Source: Shewanella denitrificans OS217 (GTDB taxonomy: Bacteria; Pseudomonadota; Gammaproteobacteria; Enterobacterales; Shewanellaceae). Taken from it: DNA of 64,000 nucleotides. The stretch covers positions 4,154,001-4,218,000 of the forward strand of contig NC_007954.1 of assembly GCF_000013765.1 (NCBI RefSeq), read 5' to 3'. The notes under the pieces are model-generated. The model worked only from the letters and a program-made list of their open reading frames with translations. It had not been told where the DNA came from and made no database searches. Made by a program: the position numbers and the translations under genes. Positions 62,288 through 64,000 of this stretch are shown here, one piece after another. Numbering within the stretch: the first letter of the stretch is position 1; the number at the start of each line of letters is the position of its first letter.

Positions 62288-62941
62288 TTGAAAAAACTGA
62301 TTATTTCATTCATTTTACTCTTCGGTATTGGCGGCGCAGCCTTAGTGGCGCTATCGCCATCCAAGGCGGTGAACACAAGCCCATTGACCTTAAGCAGCGG
62401 CTACCTTTTCGAGCAGCCTAGGGGCTTAGCGCCCTTTAGCCTCGAAGATCAGTCAGGGGCTGAATTTACCCAAGCAGATTTTGCCGGTAAATGGAGCCTA
62501 GTGTTCGTGGGCTACACCTCCTGCCCCGACGTCTGCCCCACTACCCTGTCTAAGCTTGCGGCCCTGTTCCCTAAGCTTCAAGCCGTCAGCAAGGTGCCAG
62601 TTCAAGTGGTATTTGTCTCGGCAGATCCCGCCCGGGATACCCAGCAGAAACGCTTAGATTACATTAATTTTTTCAACTCTGAATTTAAAGCCGTCACTGC
62701 CCCACACGCTAAACTGTTTCCCTTTAGTCGGGATTTAGGATTTGCCTATGCCATGGTCGGTGATGGCGATGATTACCAAGTAGATCACAGTGCATCCTAT
62801 GTCTTAGTGTCACCTAAAGGGGAGAAGTTTGCGGTATTCAAACCTAAGCCTGTGCTGGGGCAGATGGGCCAAATTGATCACAAGGAATTACTGGCCGATT
62901 TGGAGCAAATTTTTAACCGCTATTCAAACAGCGAAGCATAA
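62288..62941 (+). CDS. SCO1/SenC family copper chaperone of the cox operon
   Basis: The likely start is TTG at 62288 (KKLIISFILLFG follows); an earlier ATG at 62246 lies inside ctaB. 217 residues: membrane anchor and thioredoxin fold with CxxxC in GYTSCPDVCPTT and the ligand His in VDHSASYVLV. It loads CuA of CoxB. Last gene of the operon and a paralogue of the SCO gene next to nirK. Confidence 0.92.
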   Translation: MKKLIISFILLFGIGGAALVALSPSKAVNTSPLTLSSGYLFEQPRGLAPFSLEDQSGAEFTQADFAGKWSLVFVGYTSCPDVCPTTLSKLAALFPKLQAVSKVPVQVVFVSADPARDTQQKRLDYINFFNSEFKAVTAPHAKLFPFSRDLGFAYAMVGDGDDYQVDHSASYVLVSPKGEKFAVFKPKPVLGQMGQIDHKELLADLEQIFNRYSNSEA

Positions 62942-63128
62942 ATTAAGCCAACGGATTTTTATTAGCATTGGGGCAGGTATTGAGAATTAAGATCTGCATA
63001 TTTCTGCATGGGCATGATGATTAAGTTCAGACAGGTTTTGCCGCATTGTGGGTTTGGAATGCTGAAGCACCACTCACTTCGTAGCGCCTCACCCACATCA
63101 GAATAAATATGGTTTACAAATGAATGAA

Positions 63129-64000
63129 TCAGTCTATTTCTGGTAATTCATCTTTACCCATCCAGTCTAATGGGGACGCTAATTCGACAAAATCCTTATA
63201 TTCATCCATATCGATAGACTCGAATTTATTCTTGATATATAAAAATTTAACCCACAGAAGTGCAGGTACTCCTAACGTTTGAGCATCTGTGTCATTTTGA
63301 TGTTTTTTGTACTCTTCAGTTAGAGCCTTACCGATTTTCTCTAAAGGTGTTTGTTCTTGATCCGGACTTTTACGGCGTCCTCCTAGATTATAGATTATCG
63401 AGCGGGATTTCCCAGATGAACCAAAGTGAGAAGATAAAATTTCTTTTAAATATTCAATTAAATATAATCGATAACTGCCAGACGTATACTGGTTAACTAC
63501 AGGGCTAGAGTAAGGGGAAGTCTTAAAATAAGAGGCATATTCTTGTGGGTCGAAGTGCATTTCAATATGCCGCATGTGAGAGCTTTCTGGGATATAAGTT
63601 TCGAGAAAGTCACTCAAATAGATAGTCTTTTGGCTATCCCCACTCTGTATAATTCTCTCAAACTTGCCACTTACTATCTCATCAAAGAGATTATGATCTT
63701 TCTCTTTGATACACAGCAAAGTTGTCAACATCAAAATATCAATCTTTGAACCTCTAGGCATATTTGAGATTGTTGCGACTATTCTATCTGCGATTTGGAT
63801 AGCTGTTCGAGCTGAAACCTTAAAGGCATCGAGAACGACTGAAATATTTCGGAGCGTTGTTTTTGCATCTTCATTGAAAGGTAAAACTTCAATGTTTAAG
63901 TCTCTCAAATAATCACCAGAAAGCTTGCTAGCATCGCTGTGCACTTCTAAGAAGTTCTCTAAATCTGGAGCTTTAAGGCTATAACGGCTATTAAAAAAGC
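63129..64000 (-). CDS. Probable KAP-family P-loop NTPase, C-terminal part (runs off right edge)
   Basis: The frame has no stop up to the edge; upstream of the nominal GTG at 63944 the codons continue FFNSRYSLKAPDLENFLEVH, so the gene starts beyond the window. The visible ~290 residues contain SGDYLRDLNIEVLPFNED and a helical continuation resembling the region after the NTPase core of KAP proteins (the 'S-R' sensor-like helix). The Walker motifs are outside the window. KAP NTPases are often membrane-linked and several belong to phage defence systems. The AT-rich composition and break from the cox operon suggest an accessory island. Assignment is tentative. Confidence 0.5.
   Translation of the reverse strand, partial: FFNSRYSLKAPDLENFLEVHSDASKLSGDYLRDLNIEVLPFNEDAKTTLRNISVVLDAFKVSARTAIQIADRIVATISNMPRGSKIDILMLTTLLCIKEKDHNLFDEIVSGKFERIIQSGDSQKTIYLSDFLETYIPESSHMRHIEMHFDPQEYASYFKTSPYSSPVVNQYTSGSYRLYLIEYLKEILSSHFGSSGKSRSIIYNLGGRRKSPDQEQTPLEKIGKALTEEYKKHQNDTDAQTLGVPALLWVKFLYIKNKFESIDMDEYKDFVELASPLDWMGKDELPEID

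Overview
The window reads as a chromosomal segment of a gammaproteobacterium, most likely a Shewanella (or close relative) able to denitrify. The evidence is the run of housekeeping genes (recG-DUF3014, rpoH-ftsXEY-rsmD, plsB, lexA-sulA, coxBAGC-SURF1-ctaA-ctaB-SCO) together with a copper nitrite reductase locus. The species is an inference; no rRNA or tRNA gene was seen.

Layout. 1-2423 (minus): an AT-rich accessory group with a heme-oxygenase-like diiron oxidase, an MFS exporter, a plant-type ferredoxin and the start of a fourth gene, which looks like a small-molecule biosynthesis/export operon. 3388-6184 (plus): a periplasmic TPR protein followed by a DesK/DesR-like two-component pair. 6185-7628: a long gene-poor stretch with a multi-branched inverted-repeat structure and one copy of a dispersed ~160 bp repeat. 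7629-10778: recG and a DUF3014 protein. 10861-16453 (minus): azoR; then PCuAC chaperone, SCO protein, an unknown periplasmic protein and NirK, with an FNR-type site upstream; then a WD40 lipoprotein. 16591-21527: trmL, an M16 peptidase pair and an exported M20 amidohydrolase.

21528-27300 is an accessory/decay region: ankyrin lipoprotein, small membrane protein, the C-terminal stub of a zinc metalloprotease fused at its break to an N-terminally truncated IS4-type transposase, a cassette-like stretch with a 41-residue ORF, a second copy of the dispersed repeat, and a complete IS3-family element inside a ~160 bp tandem duplication of a gene 3' end.

27222-41124 is mostly core: DTW-domain tRNA modification enzyme, Bcr/CflA efflux with a divergent LysR regulator, small membrane proteins, DUF2780 and TerB-like proteins, a YjeH-like permease, an HDOD protein, rpoH, ftsX-ftsE-ftsY and rsmD. 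41482-46541 is a Cus/Czc-type metal efflux operon without an outer-membrane factor. 46639-49925 holds a lipoprotein, a GST, a double-VOC protein and an aromatic amino-acid permease coupled to plsB. 52652-53772 is lexA-sulA behind two LexA boxes. 54164-62941 is a complete caa3-type cytochrome oxidase operon: structural subunits, Cu chaperones, heme A synthesis and assembly factors. Its CoxB carries two c-type heme domains. From about 63100 an AT-richer protein gene (probably KAP NTPase family) runs off the right edge and may mark another accessory island.
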